64,000 nucleotides of DNA, taken from NCBI GenBank assembly GCA_947561715.1, contig OX387204.1, forward strand, positions 1,989,001 to 2,053,000. Reading direction: 5' to 3'. The stretch comes from Ascidia mentula (taxonomy: Eukaryota > Chordata > Ascidiacea > Phlebobranchia > Ascidiidae). Position 1 is the first letter of the stretch. Every line of letters begins with the position of its first letter. The notes beneath the pieces are model-generated. The model did no database searches. It saw only the letters and a program-made list of their open reading frames with translations, and had not been told where the DNA came from. The position numbers and the translations under genes are program-made. Below, piece after piece: positions 50,184 through 63,344 of the stretch.

Positions 50184-53100
50184 ATGTATACTGGATTGGA
50201 AAGGTAAGAAGTAACTTTATCAGATTATATTATGGCATCCTCAATAAAATGTTTAACATTTTACCAGAAAAACAAGCACAGACCGGTGGAACAACCATAC
50301 AGCACCGGGAAGGTATGATTGGAGAAATTTACAAGATTAGGATAAAATTTTTTGATTAAAATTCTCTTGTATGTTTAAAACAGTGTACCTGATGATGAAG
50401 AAATTTCAAAATCAGCAGTTAGCATCCGCAGCATTAGAGACCAAAAAATTGAACGACAAGTAATATGACCTTTGTCTTATTTGAAACTAAAAAGTTGTGT
50501 TTTTTTTGGCATCCTACAAACTCAATATTTTATGGTTAGAAACTAAGAGAAGAACAAAGGCAACGTCGCAAAAAGCAAGAGCCTGTTATGTTGGTGTCCA
50601 CCGAATCCAGAGGTGGTTCTGCAGGTAAATCCAGACCATCCACTGCTTCAAGACGAGATGAGGCGATGCCTTTGGTTGGTGGAAGTCGTAACACCAACAA
50701 TAAATACAATCATGGTAAGTGGAAATGTTTAATCATAATCCTGGTGTTGAAAAAAAGGTGTAAAACAACTTAATTCTTGTTATTATTTGTGTATAGTTAT
50801 TTGTTTTTGTTTTATTATCTTTTTTAAATATGTAATTCAAGTATGTCGCAAACATATAGCCCTAACATAGAATAGAAAAAGAAATTGTGTTTATGGTCAT
50901 AACCAATATGTGTGTATTTACTTGCAGCAACTTACGAAAATCCAGCAATGGAAAATGAAGATCAATCAGTGACTAAAATAAAAGTGGCACCAAGCAGCAC
51001 TATTTCCAGTTCAATGTCAGAAATATCCACAACTCAAGAATATTTCTCCAGTTCGGATGAAGCAGTTGACCAGATGCCTCCAAAACAATCGGATACGGAA
51101 CGGAAAATGGCAATTCGAGGTCAGTATTAATGTCCACCAGCATTTTGTGGTTTTAGTGGGATCGATAAACTGCCGCTGACGTTTGTGTATTTATTGCAAA
51201 TACAACTAGTTTCTATACAAGCTAAACAGCTTGCAACAATGATTTCCTTTATTGCTTCCTGTATACTTTCCTGAAGTATATGCATAAAACAGCCAAAAGC
51301 AGGTGGAAGTTGCTTTGAATTTGTTTTAACTTGTATCTTGAAAATCAGCGAAGTCATTGAAGAATCACAAAGGTTTAAAGAAAAACCTCACAATTTTTGG
51401 CCCCGACGCAAAAGAGGAATTGTCAGTTACGCCACAATGCTGGAAAACACCTGTAGAAACTATTGGTATATATAATGAACCTGTGTTGAGATAGTAGCAA
51501 CAGATTGTTTGTCTGCTAATCTGTGCATAGATTTTCAGATCCAATCGTAGTTTCACCATGTCATGTCTATGTTTGTCATCATAATTTACTCAAACTTATG
51601 TATAGTTTTTGCCCGGTAAACTCTGCTTATTTTCTGCACAAAATACATAGTACTTTTCCAATATTCATTTAACAAAGTTATGGACATACAAAACAGTGGT
51701 TGGTTATAAGTGGTGTACTCAGTTCAGATTTAACAAGTCGGTTAGTTGTTAAGCACCCTTATTGCTAAAAACAGCCAAGTTGTTTGTTAACAAACCTGTT
51801 CATCTGTAGACTGTGTTCTGTATCTTATGTTACACACACCATTGTTATAAATGTTGTGTATGTGATTCATTGAATGAAAGAAGGAAATGGAATTTCATTC
51901 ATTATTTTCGTTTCCATCAGTACAAGGGTTCTCTGTGGCCAAAGAATGTAGCCGGCAAGCTTACACATATGCTGATATGTGGCTGAAGTATGGTTCAGGG
52001 CCAATGCACAGCAAATTGCTTGCAGCCAGATGTTCTGCATCATTTGCTCCCCACCCTGTCTTATACGGACTGCAAAAAAATGTGCTGATTTGTTGTATTT
52101 TGACATTCCCGGTATTGTCCTAGGAAATACTTTTACTTGCTTGTCATGGAATGTAAATGTTATCTGTTTTTAGTTGCTAAACATAGATACAGTCATTGGA
52201 AACTGTGTTGATGTGTTTGTCATGCTTTGTCATGGGCTGTCAGTTACAACAAATAATAAATTTATTGATTTCAGGAATTCAACAGAGCATCGATTATGAT
52301 AGAGACTCGGAGGAAGAAGATATAGAAGGTGGAATGATGCCAGTGGGTCCGAGGCCCTCAACTGCAACTGCACGTCCCGGAACCGCGGGACGCAGACCTC
52401 CTTCTGCAACAAAGAACTTTGACGTAAGTGAATATTTCACGTGTGACCTATATTGCCTGGCTGTCCTTGTTAAACTTATGAATAATGGACCTGTCCCTCT
52501 ATTTTCATGATACCAACACGCCTAATTATTTATGAGCAATGTTTATTAGTCCTTGGCTGGCTAGCTACATATTTATTGTTTTGTAATATTGGCAGTCGAA
52601 AATGTTTCCTTCAAAGCAGGAAAGAAATTATTGTAAAGTACGATTTGTTTTATATTGCTGTAAAATGCTTTAGTATTGCATAAAATTTGGGGCCGGTTCA
52701 AAAACAGGTTTAGGTCCTTGTCTGTTGTTTCCCTTCACCCTACTCATGGATACTTGACATTTTACCAGCCCTTTACCAAGCACTCTTAGACTGCAGTCTG
52801 TTTCGTAAACATCTGCACTCAAATGAATTTTTTTTCTGTGGATTACTTTTAGACATTCTTGAATAATGTGGGTCAGTGCACCCCTGCTCAGGTTTTTCAA
52901 TATTTAAAAATTTTAATTTTGTCTAATTAATGTGTTACTTTCTTATCAACAAGTATATGTTACAAAACATACCAATATGAAATATGGACAAAACAGGCTA
53001 AAAACATGACAATGTCCTTTGTGAAAACGTGTGCAAAAAAGCCTTGGCCTTAAACATTTTTGCCATTTATCAAAGGGTAAAAAGTATGGTTGGAATCAGG

Positions 53101-56100
53101 CCCTTCCACCGATGTCAGCTAGTGGTCGAAATATTTTTGAGTTCGACATGCGAAGGCAAATTAACAGCAAAGCGTCGCCACTTGCTTTGTCTACTCCAAA
53201 TAATGATCGTACAAAGCTTTTGTCCAGTGGAACTGATTCAGTGGCAGATGATGTATTTATCACTGCTGCTGAAGTATTTTCACCCATTGTACCTGTATAT
53301 GAAAATCTTCCTGGCAGTCCAAACATACCATTGCCTCCGAACGATCCATTGCCTCAAAAAAGTGTAAGGTTTTTTTGGTTTTGTGAGATCGACTAAAGAG
53401 TGGAATATTTGTTTGGCTGTTTGGTTTCCATTCAAATCAGCCTATTAGATAAAGGCACAACGGGTTGATTGACTGAATAGTGCTTGTGTAGTTCTACTGT
53501 TTTTGCATTTAGACCAATCACATACACACCATTTTTTTAAATAGTGTGTTTTTTGGAGTGATCACTGTATAAACTTGATAACAAGACAAAAGGTGTTCAA
53601 TAATTAATTTAGCTTCAAAACTATGGCTTTTAGTTGCTTCTAGAGAAATGTCATGCTTTGTCACAATAGTTTGATTTTTCCTGCTGTTTGACTTTCAAAC
53701 ATTTAGCAGCCCACAAAATGCCCCAGGGAAACACAAAAGAATGGTTTGATATATTTCTATATTGTTGTAAAGGAACACAGTGTCAGGCCAGAAAAAGCTG
53801 TGATGGAAATAGTGGATGTTGATGAGGAAGAAATACCTGTTGATAATTTAAACCAAAGCAGAAAAGAGGTGTTCAGGTTAGAGCAAGATAGAGCAGTACT
53901 GAGAGAAAATTGGACGACACTGGATAAATCATCATCAGATGAGGAGGCCAGTTTTTGTGACGAAGTAACTCCTGTTGAACACAAAGTTTTTAGGTAGGGT
54001 AGTCTTTAATTACTGACAGTAAATCCTGTAATATTCAAATCCAGAATAAAATATATACCGGTTGTACAAAAAGTATGTGACTGTACATATATGTATTAGG
54101 AAAAGTATACATGCTGTCAGAAGTAAATTGAACTTTTCGTAACACTGGTTCACCTTTTTGTAAACAATTTATCGGCGTTTCCTGCTGTGTCACACCCCTT
54201 TCTATTATTAGTTTACAATGTAGCATTGTTTTGCAACAACCGTGTCAACGCGCACGCCTTTACCTAATATTTGTTCATCCCAATCCAGTTTTATTCAGTG
54301 AAACCCTTTTCTATTGTTAGGTGCCACAATCACAATGATGTCTTGTAAAAATATATACCTTGTCGCAGTAGGCACAGAACAGCATGATCAAATGTTGCAG
54401 TGTGCTGGGTTTCAAGTGCAAAACACAATCGATATATTCTAATCTTACCAATTGTTTTGTTGTAATTTTGATATGTTGCGCAACAGTATGATTGTTAGGT
54501 AACAATGCGATTGAATTTAATCAATCCCAAACGTAGAAGCGCGTGCCGCCGACAGACCTACGTTTCTAAAACATTCGCAAGATTCGTTGTTGTCTTAAGC
54601 TCGTGGTCTTTCATCGATTGTTACAGTTGTCCAACGGGGCAGAAATAGGCGCCATATGTGTGATTACGGTAATCTCTTAACATGGAGTTTTTTACAATTT
54701 ATCCAGCTCTCAAGTCACGCATGCTTCACTCACGTTCAAAGTCTTTTCAATAAAATTCCGCGTCGGATGTAAATTGTGACGAAAAAACTGTTTGTGTTCG
54801 AGGCTTAAAACAACCGTTTTTTTTAGAACAAACAATAATATGTCATACTGCAGATGGTCGTCTGCTCGTGAACTAGCATTGAGGGTGCGGATAATCTGCG
54901 CTTTCTCTTTAAAAATTCGATTTATCATCGATTTATTGCGCACAATCTGAACCATAAACAAGGACATTTTAAATTCCATTTCCACCCCCTTCGTTCGCGC
55001 TAAAAAATCACTTTAGATTTTTCTTTGTACGTCACAGTTGTCAAGGGTCGACAATCGAAACACGTTCCACAAAAAAGCGAAGTTTTTTTGCTACTCCTTT
55101 TGCCATTGCAACTTCCACGAAAATCTTGACCACGTTATACTTTCGGACCCTGTTATATTATAGTTTGGTGTTTAAATCCGACCAGCAGTCAAGAATTATT
55201 TTGTTGGTAGTGGCAAGACGAAGGCAGAACCAGAAGAAAACCCTCGTCCACGCCCTAGAACAGAACAACCCGCTGAGCCAGTTTGCTCTGTCGACCCCGT
55301 ATATCCCGCCCTAATTAAACTACGGGAGCTCTTGACGAACGTCCAGACCCTAGCGATAATGAACAACGACAGGTCCAGTCAGCAAGTGATTACTCGCATG
55401 CAGAACTGTATGCTAGTGGAAGAAAGCTCCGAGAGGCAACAGAGCCAGGAGGAATTAGTGCAAAACTGGCAGGCCATCTCGGATATTTGTCTCGTTCTCA
55501 CCGACGCAATATTACGTGATCGCCTGACGAGCAGTAGGGAGGCTTGCGAGCGCCACCGCGCGTCCAATGGAAGCAGTGAAGCTGCAACATCCGTCGTGCA
55601 ATCGATATTAAATCGTGACGTCACATTGTCGCGCATTGTTCATAGCATCAACGTCGTTCTACAAAAAACGGGTTCCGACGCGGTCGATGGCACGCCACCT
55701 GAAAATCCCGGGTTTTCGACCGACGCCACTCGTCAGCCTGGGAAGGTAATTGGTTTAGCTTTGATCGAGTAAGCCAGGCATGCACGGCTCAAGGCATACA
55801 TTTTATACAGTCGACCCCTAGAAAACGGGTACAGGTTGATGTAGTGGAGGGGAGGAAGCGGGAGTTAATAATCAACTGACTTCAGACGCCTGTTTAGCAA
55901 CAACCCCCTGCAGTTTATTTATCGCCTGAGTTGTGTGATTGGTTGCTATAGGCGATAGTTACCTAGGAATCATGAGTGGATGGCATTGATACGCAGCCTC
56001 TATTTGCTTTTCTGTTTGTATTATTCGTAATGTTTTGTTTGCTGTTGATTTCAAACCCCCCCCAGTAGTGTTTGTTTCCTTGGTTTTTAATGACAAAGTA

Positions 56101-59100
56101 GTTTTCGAGTGTTTCATTTCAGCAAACAATCATTGCTTAACCTGTTGAGTGTGTGATTGGCTATCCGCCGTTTATTTTTAACCAATCAAACGTGACCAGG
56201 TGAACGAAGAACGACCAATGAGCAGCGGAGGGAAAAGCCAAATTCCCGGCATGGATCTTGATGATCTGGAGTCGTTTTGTTTGCAACCAGCCCCACAGGT
56301 AAACGTGCTGTGATGATTGCCTACCGGTTACAACCGATTGGTTTCTGAAACCTTTTGGCCGTCATCCTGTATGCGTTACAAAATGTGGAACCTACAACTT
56401 TGTTAACCCAAAAGCCCCTATGGCAGACGTTTTTCGTATATATTGAAGTTAACTACAGTAGAACATGAACACACTGTTATAATGGTGTCTTAATTGTGCA
56501 GGGCTACACGGTAAAGTGCAAGATATCGCGCGACAAGAAGGGTTTGGATCGGCACGCTTATCCAACTTACTACCTCCATTACGAGCGCGACGATGGAAAG
56601 AAGGTGATTTCCCTCGTAATTCAACCTGCCGATAAATGGCGGATTCAAATTGGCCTACATTAAAATATTGTTTTGAAGCCACGCTACCCTTACAGGAAAC
56701 TTTGTCGAAAATTAACAAGAATATTAACTCGATAACCATGGTGGTTTTATCGGTGCCCATGCCATTTTATTTTCTATTTTTATTGTATGCACGTTGAAGT
56801 TCTTTTTGTTCAAAAAAACAGGCCGACATATTTTTTTAAAAACTATTACAAAAACTGACCACGTGACCTTTGCAGACCTTTATTTTGGCGGGAAGAAAAC
56901 GGAAACGAAGCAAAACGTCCAATTATCTCATTTCCGTTGATGCGACCGATCTATCGAGAGGCGGCGAGTCTTTCATAGGTGAGTTTTAGTTTTCCTTGGC
57001 AAATAAATCGTAAATTCACCTGTCTCAATGTGAAACCCCCCCCCACAAGTTTCGAGCAACAAGATTTGTGATTTGATTGTTTGCATTACCATGGCTGATA
57101 GTCTGGGAGCTACTCCCTCACTTTCGGTATCATCCTTAACTGTGCCCACAGAGTATTATTTAGGACATTTTTTGTTTTATATGTTTTCGGGGTTTTTGAT
57201 ATTTGCTTATCGGTCTTCTTCAAATGAACGTTCCCAGAGAGCCTAATTTGATCTGACAAACCAATACCCGTGCCCTCTTTTGTATTTGTGACGTCTCAAA
57301 GTCGATTGTCTAAAATCGTTAGCTTCGAAATTTTTGAGGCATGTTAAACGATGTTTTCACAACCCGAGTTGGAATCAATGCTCTTGATCAAAACCTAAAG
57401 ATTTGAATACCAACGTCCATTCCTGGATGGCATCAGATTGAAAGAAAATCGATTGTTACGCGTGTATGGCGTCACAATGATATCAATAAGGTCCCATCTG
57501 ATCGCTGGCCCAGGGTAATGAAAGTGACGGCGGCGTGTAATCAGGTCCGCGTTAATTTTCCAGTCACAATAGCCATTGTTATTTCCAAACAATGAACAAG
57601 ATTGCTTTCATTGTCTTCACTTAATACTGCGTGGCGTTATAAATCACCGCAATTTGTAGCGAAAAAATTTTGATTTTCTTCAAGCTTGAGAGATAGAAAC
57701 ACTTCGGTCGTTTTTAGTGTAACGATGTCGCAATTATTCACGTATTGGGTCCCGGGTTTTAATTGGTTTTTGCCAACAGCTGCCATTACTTATTCATGGC
57801 CCTGAGAAATTCTTCTGTTTTCCCAACGACGTTTTCTTCTTCCTTCAAACCACCCTGGCTTTCAATAATTCATACGAAAACGACCGTCTTGGTTTGACTG
57901 AAACCCAATATTATTTCCAGTGACACTCGTTTTGTGACGTCACAATGCTTATTGTTTGTTCAACTCTTCGCCGTCGCAGATCACGTGGTGTGTAATGATA
58001 TCCCGGCCTTTTGAACTTTCCACAAACTAAGTTAATGACCAGTTTCCGAACTTATTGTGACGTCACAATGTGTCATGAGACGGCGTCACGTGGTACGTGC
58101 AAACACTTGTGGGTAGTTTGTTTGTATAACGCGGAACTTTCGTTTCAAAAGTCGTGTCGTATTTCCAAGACGACGGGGAGCCTTTGAGTTTTGTTGTTAC
58201 GTAACCATTAAACCTTTTGTTATGTCACACAGGCAAGCTTCGTTCGAATATCATGGGCACAAAGTTCACGGTGTATGACCAAGGCATTAAGTGGGGAAAC
58301 CCCGGAATCGCGACTGATCGAAGCAATATGCGCGAAGAACTGGCGTCGATCTGCTACGAGACTAATGTTCTCGGCTTCAAGGTAATACTAATTGCCGAAT
58401 ATAGTTTTTGAACTAATCATTGTATGGAGAACCCCTGAAATCTTTATTATAGGAACATAACTTACGTTTAATCGCGTAACACATTCACAAACACATTATA
58501 CCGCAAAATAACTGTTCTTTACTGCTAGCGCTATGTGGGGCCAGGGTAACGTTACGTAATTTTCGCGTTTAAACTTCGCGTTTACGTTTCGCAGGGTCCA
58601 CGGAAAATGACAGTGATTATTCCTGGCATGGATATGAACCACGAACGAGTCAGGTTTAAACCTAATCATGTAAGTATTTGAATCCCTTAAACTTTGTCTT
58701 GTCAACTCACAAAAATGGCCTTTCGGCGATGATTTAAATATGCTTAAAAATACTAACATTTTAAAATCCCAACAAAGCGATCTTTAGACAGCTCAGATGG
58801 ATTTATTATATAATTATTGATACGGTGTGCGATCGACAGCCTGCCAGGGGCCTTTGGTTTTTTGATCCAGTTTTTATTTATTAATCACATTAAAAAAAAT
58901 ACTGTTTTATTAACGTTTGACACTTTTTGATCGGTTTCATCATTATTTGGAGAGTAATTGTAGACGGATTGTGCATTTTTGTGTTACACCCATTTGTTTT
59001 ACCGTCACAAACGTGAAAGCTGCCCGTTTCCTATCTGGCTGGAAGGCATTGTGTAATAAAATTTACCTTTCGCTGTTGCATAAACACGTTACCAGCTGAT

Positions 59101-60910
59101 CTTCTACCTTTAAACCGCGTGTTCTTTTAATATTTACAATCAGACCACCAACCAATGTGTATTTCAAACAATTCTACGTTCTCAAAACACATGGTGGTCA
59201 CAATATTCCCCGTCGAAAGTAGCCCCCGCCCTTGTTTATTGTTATAGCATTAAAATAGATTCGCCTTATCCACAAACACGCATGCATACGCACTGTTTAT
59301 CACCTATCTATTTGCTCGGTATCCGCAAACCCTTTTAGTCGAACTCCGTTGCTATAACATTAAGGCTAGTAAACATTCTTATAAGCTGGTTGCCATGTCA
59401 CGTGTCGCGCGTGACACAGGTGACTAACAAAACACCCGGAATGACGTCATTCTCTGTTTTAGGAACGCGAGACGATCTTGTCTCGATGGCAAAACAAGAA
59501 CATGGAAAATCTTATTGAGCTTTCGAACAAGACTCCTGTATGGAACGAAGGTAAGAGAAGTCTCACGTCCAGTGCTGACCATTCGTCTGCACCAGTGGTT
59601 CCCTATCTGTTGTATAGCTTGCAGCCCTTCATATAGACAAATTTTAGATAATTTTTCTGCCATTTTGGGATTTGTATTTATGTTGATAGCAACTTTGCCT
59701 TTCGTCTCTGGGATATAACGTTATCAATTACACTCGAAAAGATGCGTTCGCCACCCATGCACTGGGTGTGATAATGTGAGTGATTTTCACAAGTCAAAGC
59801 AGAAAGCTTCCCCAATTGTTATTTATATGTATTTATTGTTTTATATGTAAGCATTCGTGATTAACACAAGATGTAAAAAAAACACCCGTTTATTCGATGC
59901 AAAAACCATTTCTCAAATTGCCACGATGTTTTTCACACAGAAACGCAATCATACGTGCTCAATTTCCGAGGCAGAGTGACGCAAGCATCGGTAAAAAACT
60001 TCCAGATCGTCCACCAAAGCGACCGTAAGTACAGTGACGTCATATAATGACAAAATCCGTTTTTCGTGCTTGTGAATTTAAGCGCTGCCATGAGGGGGGC
60101 GGCTATTGTTTAAAGCACCTATTGTTTCGAATTCCAAATTGTCGTCGGTTGCTTCGAGTATGTCGTTACCAGCTTTGCAGTCAATTGGCTGTTGATTTTT
60201 TTGGTTCTTTGGTACCACGTTACTCTCGACATTGCAATTATCCACCAAGCATGAGATATTACCTAATATGTTCAGTGCGATGCAGACAGGCACAGCATTG
60301 CCCACCTATCTCACTAGTTGACCTGATGACTGGCTAACTAGCTAGGCAAAGAATATTCCATTCTGTGGTTACTGTGCAGCAGTCTGCAACTCATTGAACA
60401 TTGTTGGCTCATTTTTTCGTACCTGATATGTTGTTCAACAAACACGCCTCGTTGATTTTATGATGGTCAATGTCGACAGTGTTCTTTAAAACAGATGGTA
60501 GTTTAACATTCAATTAATTGTTAGGACTTAAATTCGACGGAGCAAGTTTTAAACAAGAACATTTGAAATAAAACTAACCTTTCTTTATCTCTACTCACTT
60601 TTACTATATCAACTAAACTGCATGCAACACATTAGGTTTCTGGTGGTAAAAATGTATATTATAATATTTGGCTCCTTTTTGTAAAACTACCTGAGATGTT
60701 CCGCTTTGCTGGTAGTAAAAGTAATTTTCCGCTACGTTGACAAGCACCACCTTAACCACATTTTTTAATTTTTCAGCCGAATACATCGTGATGCAGTTCG
60801 GTCGAGTGGCTGAAGACGTATTCACCGTGGATTACAACTACCCAATGAATGCAGTACAGGCCTTTGCAATCGCCCTATCCAGTTTTGATAGTAAACTTGC
60901 TTGCGAATAA
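50184..60910 (+). CDS. TUB: Tubby-family protein (TUB/TULP), complete, 17 exons
   Basis: Exons: 50184-50203, 50268-50312, 50384-50459, 50540-50714, 50928-51119, 52275-52423, 53100-53363, 53773-53993, 55211-55745, 56200-56298, 56502-56603, 56876-56978, 58233-58381, 58595-58669, 59463-59550, 59941-60024, 60777-60910. All phases agree, giving 836 residues. Residues 48-65 ([18 protein letters not shown]) match the conserved N-terminal TUB/TULP helix that binds the IFT-A complex. A long variable region follows. The tubby domain starts near 593 ([14 protein letters not shown]) and shows [47 protein letters not shown] and the terminal [15 protein letters not shown]. The domain binds PtdIns(4,5)P2, and family members deliver receptors to cilia. 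The protein is longer than vertebrate TUB (about 500). The extra length comes from exons 7-9, above all the 178-codon exon 9. Those are the least certain parts of the model. The TUB versus TULP3 choice is open. Confidence 0.9.
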
Positions 60911-60914
60911 TAAA
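60909..60914 (+). terminator. Poly(A) signal overlapping the Tubby stop codon
   Basis: AATAAA begins within the TAA stop of the Tubby gene (60908-60910). It would give a very short 3' UTR if used. Confidence 0.4.
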
Positions 60915-61433
60915 TTAAAAGCAATTCCACAACATGGGTGGATTGCACAGACCGCTAGTTTTGCCTCTCGCTTGTACTTTTGCCCTTAACTTTCGTCGGC
61001 ACAATCAGTGCAAACGTTTTATTCAATTTCTTGCGGTCGCCCTAAAAATTTAACAATGTGCAACCTGAAAAAACCTAAGGCTTCTGGACTATTCTTGTGA
61101 AAAGCACACACTTGCAGAAGTGCTTTCAGCTGCCGTTGAAAACAACAGAAATCCTTCCGCTTTCAAAAGCCCCTTCTTCGCCGAATCCCGTGCAAAACTT
61201 CGTAAAAATTTATCTGTTCGTTGTTGTCCGTCGTCTGTTGTCATCGCCTCCGTTTCTGGGTGTTTCATGCGTTCCGATATTCCCTGTTTTTTACCCTAAG
61301 CAAGTATTACAAAATCAATTTCACAATCGCACATACTTATCAACGGAAATTCCCCCGAATGGTTACCCGTTGCTCCGATCTTTCTTCAGTATTTTTATGA
61401 AGTTCCCAATTTGTCGGTGCCAACGTGACGCGC

Positions 61434-61497
61434 GGTTCCGGCGGGAATCGAACCCGCGCCGAAGAAACAACTGCCGAAGACAGGAGTGCGCAGAACC
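61434..61497 (-). pseudogene. tRNA-like sequence lacking a D arm
   Basis: The minus strand starts GGTTCTG and ends CGGAACC, pairing over 7 bp with one G-T pair. It has a perfect T arm, GCGGG-TTCGATT-CCCGC (61457-61441), with the TTCGA box. Only 33 nt separate acceptor and T arm, too few for both a D arm and an anticodon arm, and no A-box consensus is present. Total length is 64 nt. It is most likely a deleted tRNA gene. A truncated but active tRNA is less likely. Confidence 0.4.
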
Positions 61498-62947
61498 AAC
61501 ATTCCCGAAAGCCATTGTATTGTTTGTTCGCCTGCACGAGAAAATGTTCGCTTGCCCAAGTGTTGCGCCGGAATGACGACGCCCGCCGTACCGCGATCTT
61601 AAGAGAATTGTTCTATTGTGACGTCACATAGAAACGAGCTGTTATCGAACTCGGAGGTGCGCCGTTGCGCGCGATGTGGTGCTTATTGCAATTGTTGCAT
61701 TCCGCTTCGATTATATTTTTGATACGCCGTGTAAGTATTGCTCCGCGCACTTCTTGTTATGTGTTTTGATGTCGTTGTGATGATTATAGAAATATATACA
61801 TACTGTTGAAGGTGTCCGCAGAGATCAAACGCGAGGGATAGACGTAAGTGCTTGAGGACTTGCATACGGCAATTAAACCAAAGATTTTCTCTGCGGAATG
61901 CAGCTTCCGACTGTTAAACTTGTTTCCCAATGACTGTTGTCGGAGCTTGTGATTTCTATGGCGCCCAAACACTCTTCAAAGTTAAAATCATTGCACCTGA
62001 ATGAGACAGGGCATAGCAAGGATTTGTGTGGCCTCCTGCAAGAATTTAACCTTGTTACCTGCAGTAGCATAAACAGCCATGGATGGGGGGGAGCTTCGAC
62101 AATTATGCACCGACTAACTTTGGTGAAATTGTGGAGAGAGGTTCGCCTTCCATAAAGCTACTCTAGATGGGGGTACTTAAACGATTAATTTTACTGCGAA
62201 ATCCAATTGCATTTTTGTTGCCCAAAATAATGTCCAACCTAAGGGGGTTTAAATGCCCCTATGCGACAAAAAGAAGTTGTTTAGCAACCAATTTGGACCA
62301 GAATGTGTGTATAAGGAATGGATGTTTCATAAAACAACAAATGACTATGTTAATACAGCCTGGAGTTTGAGCTGCTTTTTTAGTTCAATTTTCCACTATA
62401 CGTGGTACCAAGTAACTACCTGATGTAAAACGCTCACTAACACTGCTTGAAACTGGCCTAAATTCGCCCTAGAAACAGCACATGTATGTGTGCTCACTCA
62501 ACTTTAAAATTGTACCCATGCATTACTGATTGCCTTATTATGTCATCGATACATTGTGACAGGACTACAAGGTATGTTTGTAGAAATGCAGATATGCGGC
62601 CCTAAACTTGAAAACTCTTGTTCAAATTCGTTTAACTTGGCATGAGGGATTAATACAGAACATCAGTCAGTAAAACATTATTGTTTGCATTGAAATCATT
62701 TGCACCTGAATTTTGAATAAATTATGCTGTTGCTCGCGACACTGCTGGGTTTGTTTTAAGCTCTGAAGAAGCTTATTTGTTCGGCCAAGCAAAATGTCAG
62801 GAAAATGCACATACTTCTACACATAGTTGTTTCTTTCGTTTTATTCTCTTCGCAAAAACGAATACATGGGTAATTTATCATGTGTCCCGGATGTCAAAAC
62901 TCATGTACGGTGTCACACATTTATTTGCCGAAAAAAACAAATAATAT

Positions 62948-62953
62948 TTTATT
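62948..62953 (-). terminator. Poly(A) signal of the CRF-like peptide gene
   Basis: The minus strand reads AATAAA about 74 bp after the TAG stop of the peptide exon. Confidence 0.5.
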
Positions 62954-63026
62954 CTGACTGACATCTAAACACACACCACCGAAAAAATCGAAACGCCGCT
63001 TTGGTATATGACGTAACAATGAAAGT

Positions 63027-63344
63027 CTAGCGCTTTCTTCCGATCAGCGACAGAAGGTTGTGATTGTGACGCAACTGGTTGATGTAATCGCGGTTGGCGT
63101 TCTGCAGCGCTATCTGGTGGGCCATATCCAACGACGTCATAATCCGCTTGCCGGTGCTAGCCCTCCTCTGCGAGGGGAAGCCCCAGGAAGGGTACTCCTG
63201 TTCAGACCAAGCACTACGCGCAAACTTCAATGATGTTTCCGGGGAAGTCTCCTGACGTTGGCTGTCCAGGTAGTGACGTAGAAAAAAGTCCGGCGTCATT
63301 TGTTTCGCGTTGATCAGAGGGGAGCTGTTGTCGGATGTAGAATC
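63027..63344 (-). CDS. Terminal coding exon of a CRF/urocortin-like neuropeptide precursor (partial)
   Basis: The frame follows a good minus-strand acceptor (TTTTGCAG, ending 63345) and encodes 105 residues to a TAG stop; upstream coding exons are not identified. Numbering from the acceptor, an acidic, Ser/Thr-rich spacer precedes dibasic sites at 60-61 (RR) and 66-67 (KR). A 34-residue peptide (68-101) follows, then Gly102 and RKR. Gly plus a basic triplet at the very C-terminus is the classic amidation and processing signal. The peptide has SLDMAHQI near its start and LRHNHNLLSLI-amide at its end. This resembles the SLDLTFH...NRKLMEII-amide frame of corticotropin-releasing factor, with about three residues fewer between. 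It would be a secreted ligand of class B G-protein-coupled receptors. The signal peptide must be encoded upstream, and I did not find it in the window. The CRF assignment is by eye and moderate. Confidence 0.6.
   Translation of the reverse strand, partial: DSTSDNSSPLINAKQMTPDFFLRHYLDSQRQETSPETSLKFARSAWSEQEYPSWGFPSQRRASTGKRIMTSLDMAHQIALQNANRDYINQLRHNHNLLSLIGRKR

Larger units (their letters stand above)
60915..63026. other. Intergenic region between Tubby and the CRF-like peptide gene
   Basis: No supported coding gene. It contains a tRNA-like relic (61434-61497), a TGACGTCA palindrome (61619-61626) and, near the right end, an AATAAA on the minus strand (62953-62948). The short frames here lack motifs or splice continuity. 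Confidence 0.5.

Noticed and set aside
61425..61631. Plus-strand frame containing GGNRTR
   Set aside because: This is a typical spurious translation of a tRNA T-arm complement and coincides with the tRNA-like relic.
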